This document shows positions 32,830-35,054 of a stretch of 35,054 nt of DNA, piece after piece. The stretch covers positions 1 through 35,054 of the forward strand of contig JAGHER010000147.1 in the NCBI GenBank assembly GCA_017889125.1, given 5' to 3'. Below the pieces are notes generated by a model. The model saw only the letters and a list, made by a program, of their open reading frames with translations, searched no databases and was not told the origin of the DNA. Position numbers and translations under genes: made by a program. How positions within the stretch are numbered: position 1 is the stretch's first letter; each line of letters starts with the position of its first letter. This stretch comes from Lachnospiraceae bacterium (GTDB lineage: Bacteria > Bacillota > Clostridia > Lachnospirales > Lachnospiraceae).

Positions 32830-32867
32830 CTTACAAAATCGTAAGCTAAAATTCATCTTAAAATAAG
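32830..32867 (+). promoter_or_regulatory. orphan copy of the candidate operator
   Basis: CTTACA-AAAT-CGTAAG (32830-32845) is followed by an ATAAG whose end lies 22 bases further, the same layout as 29662-29699. The intervening AAATTCA is also shared. No plus-strand gene follows it before the minus-strand gene at 32962, so it appears to have lost its target. Confidence 0.5.
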
Positions 32868-32961
32868 ACTGTTTCATCACATGATGTTTCTACGGTCTGC
32901 TTATCCTTTCACACAAACTGGCCAAATAAACGAATTTAATCCAGCTGCAAAATAGCACCAT

Positions 32962-33585
32962 TTATTTTTCCCGTAATGCACCTTCAAATAATGCGCCTTT
33001 AAAGAAAGCCTTTATCCCCGCATCAACCGAGGAACTAAGCTCAGTTACCTTAAGATCGTAATAATACTGGCCGCTTGCAATCTCAATCGATAAGGAGTCC
33101 AGCGGAAATCCTTCTACCCTTTTCTGGTGCGGAACCGCAGACAGGATAAAGGGTTCTGTCGCAATGGATTTATCCATGCTCCAATAGCAGTGCCTTTCAT
33201 CCAGCACAAAATAAATCGCATTTCGGTATTGGCCAGTTATTCTCCCGCCGTACCGCCTGGCTAATGCCGAATAATATGCAATCATCTCATCATCGGACAG
33301 CTCTCTGCCATTTACCCGCCTTACATAAATTCCCGGCTGCTCCTCGTCCTTCACTTCGTTAAAATAAAGGCCGCTGTCACAGGAAAATACCGGCATTTTC
33401 AATGCTTCATAGTATGCTTTTGCCTTGATTTCCGCATTTTCCAACGGTGTTTTCCCACATTCATTAATCCTTGGAAGCTCACATTGGATATCCTCTAAAC
33501 CAATAATGTCAATATCAAGGCCTTCTATCGAATTGCGCATAGCCTGCAGCTTCGCTTTATTGGTGGTTCCGTAAAGAATCTGCAT
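32962..33585 (-). CDS. Ham1/RdgB-like non-canonical purine NTP pyrophosphatase
   Basis: A 207-residue cytosolic enzyme. GTTNKAK (6-12) matches the substrate-binding loop, ENAEIKAKAYYE the following helix, and CDSGLYF with Asp70 the metal site; PGIYVRR corresponds to the PGxxSAR motif of RdgB. The family hydrolyses ITP, XTP and dITP to monophosphates, preventing incorporation of damaged purines. The match is divergent: the C-terminal SHR-type motif is not obvious, so substrate range may differ. The ATG follows GGAGG. It lies at the edge of the AT-rich segment and has intermediate base composition. It is followed by no further minus-strand gene and is 70 bases from the epimerase gene upstream. 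Confidence 0.82.
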   Translation of the reverse strand: MQILYGTTNKAKLQAMRNSIEGLDIDIIGLEDIQCELPRINECGKTPLENAEIKAKAYYEALKMPVFSCDSGLYFNEVKDEEQPGIYVRRVNGRELSDDEMIAYYSALARRYGGRITGQYRNAIYFVLDERHCYWSMDKSIATEPFILSAVPHQKRVEGFPLDSLSIEIASGQYYYDLKVTELSSSVDAGIKAFFKGALFEGALREK

Positions 33586-33655
33586 ATTTCCTCCATATTC
33601 ACCGCTTTAACCTTTATGGTTAAGAAGGCTCCATTTGACCTTTATCTCCTGCCGC

Positions 33656-34753
33656 TTAAGCCCCGGCTTCCTCCTTCATCCTAACCTGCAGGCACTTAAG
33701 AGTCCGCTCTACGCCCTGCTCCATATCCCAATGGGCCTGCCATCCAAGTCCCTTAAGCTTCCCACCGTCCATCAGCGCCGTGGTGGCCGTGGAATACCCG
33801 GCGGCCTCCCTGGCATCAGGCAGCTCGAAGACCACCTTTGTTCCGGATTTTTCCGCAATCATTGCCGAAAGCTCCTTCAGGGTGATGTCCGAGTTTGTAT
33901 CCGCGATATTGTAAGCCTGGCCGCACTCACCCTTTAACAATACCGTCAGCAGCCCGCTTACCGCATCAGCCACATAGCTGTAGGAATACAGCTGGTTTCC
34001 GGCGCTTTTCAGCACAATGTCTTCCCCGGCTGCCCCCTTCTTTAAAAACTGGGAAACCGCCTTGGTATCGGACAGCAGCATGGTAGGGCCATAAGTCCTG
34101 GACAGGCGGGCAATCACCGCATCCACGCCTTTCTGGCGGATGTAGGACTGGCAGAGCGCCTCTCCCGCCCGCTTGCTTTCCGGATAACCGGCCCGAGCCG
34201 TATTGCAGTCAATGTATCCGCAGTACGCCTCATCAAAATACTTCTGATCCCCCCGGTTCTCCCCGTAAACCTCCACACTGGAGGCAAAAAGGAACCGGCA
34301 GTTTCCCCAGGCTGCCGCAAATTCCAGCAGATTTAAGGTGCCCAGCAGATTGGTGGTCATGGTGCCGATGGGATCAGCCGAGTAAGCCGCTGGATGGGTA
34401 TTGCTGGCAGCGTGGATGATAAAATCCGCCCGCTCATCCAGAGACAAGGGCTGATTCATATCGTGGGACAGGAAAAGGAAATCCGGCCGCTCCCAGTACC
34501 GGGCAAAACGCTTCCTGGCTTTCTCCATGTCCCGGCCGATTCCGATAACCCGGATATTCTCCGGCCGCGCCATAAGCACCGAAACCAGGAAGGAGCCAAT
34601 CATGCCGCTGGCTCCGGAAATCAGCACCGTCTTCCCTTCCAGTTTTTCCCAGGAAAGGGGGAGAGCTGCCACGTAATGGATATCCCCATTGATCACTTCA
34701 TTGATTTCATTATTCATTTTTCTGCTCATTTCCCTATTTATTTCTCTGTTCAT
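33656..34753 (-). CDS. NAD-dependent epimerase/dehydratase family protein
   Basis: A 365-residue extended SDR. VLISGASGMIGS (43-54) binds NAD, ASS at 157-159 supplies the serine, and Tyr190/Lys194 form the YxxxK pair. Downstream motifs such as RLSRTYGP and SYSYVADAV match nucleotide-sugar 4,6-dehydratases, epimerases and decarboxylases. The likely product is a modified nucleotide sugar for the envelope, but the exact reaction cannot be told. The first 25 residues (MNREINREMSRKMNNEINE) are repetitive and charged, outside the fold, and come from a purine-rich DNA stretch; I kept the ATG at 34753 because AAGGA lies upstream, but internal starts (for example Met9 or Met13) are possible. A GNAT gene lies upstream. 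Confidence 0.85.
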   Translation of the reverse strand: MNREINREMSRKMNNEINEVINGDIHYVAALPLSWEKLEGKTVLISGASGMIGSFLVSVLMARPENIRVIGIGRDMEKARKRFARYWERPDFLFLSHDMNQPLSLDERADFIIHAASNTHPAAYSADPIGTMTTNLLGTLNLLEFAAAWGNCRFLFASSVEVYGENRGDQKYFDEAYCGYIDCNTARAGYPESKRAGEALCQSYIRQKGVDAVIARLSRTYGPTMLLSDTKAVSQFLKKGAAGEDIVLKSAGNQLYSYSYVADAVSGLLTVLLKGECGQAYNIADTNSDITLKELSAMIAEKSGTKVVFELPDAREAAGYSTATTALMDGGKLKGLGWQAHWDMEQGVERTLKCLQVRMKEEAGA

Positions 34754-34800
34754 TTCTCTGTTTCCTTCCCGGTTTTCTTCTCCATTTCCTTCTCCATTGC
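34735..34800 (-). repeat. purine-rich GAAATG-type repeat at an epimerase start
   Basis: On the minus strand short GAGAAATGAA- and GGAAATGGAGAAG-like units recur through the start region of the epimerase gene. They create several closely spaced possible ATG starts and a 21-codon open frame ending on the epimerase ATG. Confidence 0.5.
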
Positions 34801-34857
34801 CTTCTCTTTACTCATATCCTTGCTGCATATTGCCTCCGGATTTGCCACCCCACAAGT

Positions 34858-35054
34858 TTACTTCCCAGATTCCCAAATATCCCTGACACCAAATGTATCC
34901 GTCCACAATGGCATGTAGCCGCTCCGAATTGCCACTGCCTGTGATGCAATATTGGTCACAGAAGCGCTGTAAAATGGAATTTTCCCCTGCCGCAATAATT
35001 CAGCAGTCAGATTATGTACCAACAGCGAAGCCAGCTTTTTCCCTCGAAATTCTC
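34858..35054 (-). CDS. GNAT family N-acetyltransferase, C-terminal part only
   Basis: An open frame enters from the window edge and ends at a TAA at 34858-34860, giving 64 residues. It starts FRGKKLASLLV, the acetyl-CoA-binding motif A of GNAT enzymes (RGKGLA-like), and continues with LLRQGKIPFYSASVTNIASQAVAIRSGYMP, the usual motif B region. The N-terminal half lies outside the window. The acceptor is unknown. It is upstream of the epimerase gene on the same strand and could share its transcript. Confidence 0.85.
   Translation of the reverse strand, partial: EFRGKKLASLLVHNLTAELLRQGKIPFYSASVTNIASQAVAIRSGYMPLWTDTFGVRDIWESGK

Overview
The window looks like the chromosome of a Gram-positive anaerobe of the class Clostridia, most likely Lachnospiraceae. 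The signs are a fairly GC-rich coding style, strong AAGGAGG-type ribosome binding sites, an S8 peptidase of the Csp type, a choline-binding-repeat surface protein, two LytR-CpsA-Psr (LCP) proteins and a TIGR04086-type membrane protein. This placement is by family resemblance only; there is no rRNA or tRNA in the window.

Positions 1-7,200 hold envelope and proteostasis genes: a small membrane protein, a signal peptidase II-like protein, an S8 serine peptidase, a stand-alone ClpX and a membrane-anchored HtrA protease with a long Gly/Tyr/Gln-rich repeat region. Positions 7,300-21,660 (minus strand) hold a surface-glycan locus. In order of transcription it encodes a thiamine-diphosphate (ThDP) enzyme, a fusion of a sugar epimerase/dehydratase with a C-methyltransferase, an isopropanol-dehydrogenase-like reductase, three family-2 glycosyltransferases, a polyprenyl-phosphate sugar-1-phosphate transferase and an LCP ligase. 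A coherent reading is that an unusual, possibly branched, sugar is made, polymerised on undecaprenyl phosphate and attached to the wall by LCP. No flippase, polymerase or nucleotidyltransferase is visible here.

Positions 22,000-27,050 hold a secreted choline-binding-repeat protein, a zinc-ribbon/coiled-coil protein, a 50-residue coiled-coil protein, an orphan pseudopilin and a second LCP protein with a strong promoter. From about 27,150 to 32,900 the DNA becomes clearly AT-rich. It carries a truncated XRE-like regulator and an excisionase-like HTH protein, followed by a response regulator, a sensor kinase, an ABC ATPase and an FtsX-type permease. This looks like the cargo of an integrative element that has lost its mobility genes. 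The window ends with a Ham1/RdgB-like NTP pyrophosphatase, a sugar epimerase and the C-terminal end of a GNAT acetyltransferase.

The region is rich in repeats. A 143-bp element with three hairpins occurs twice in inverted orientation, about 10.3 kb apart, bracketing most of the glycan genes. A GGAAACG palindrome occurs twice. Three unrelated genes carry 36-bp (12-residue) tandem repeats, and several stop codons are followed by short tandem repeats. GC remarks, promoter calls and repeat identities were judged by eye, not computed.
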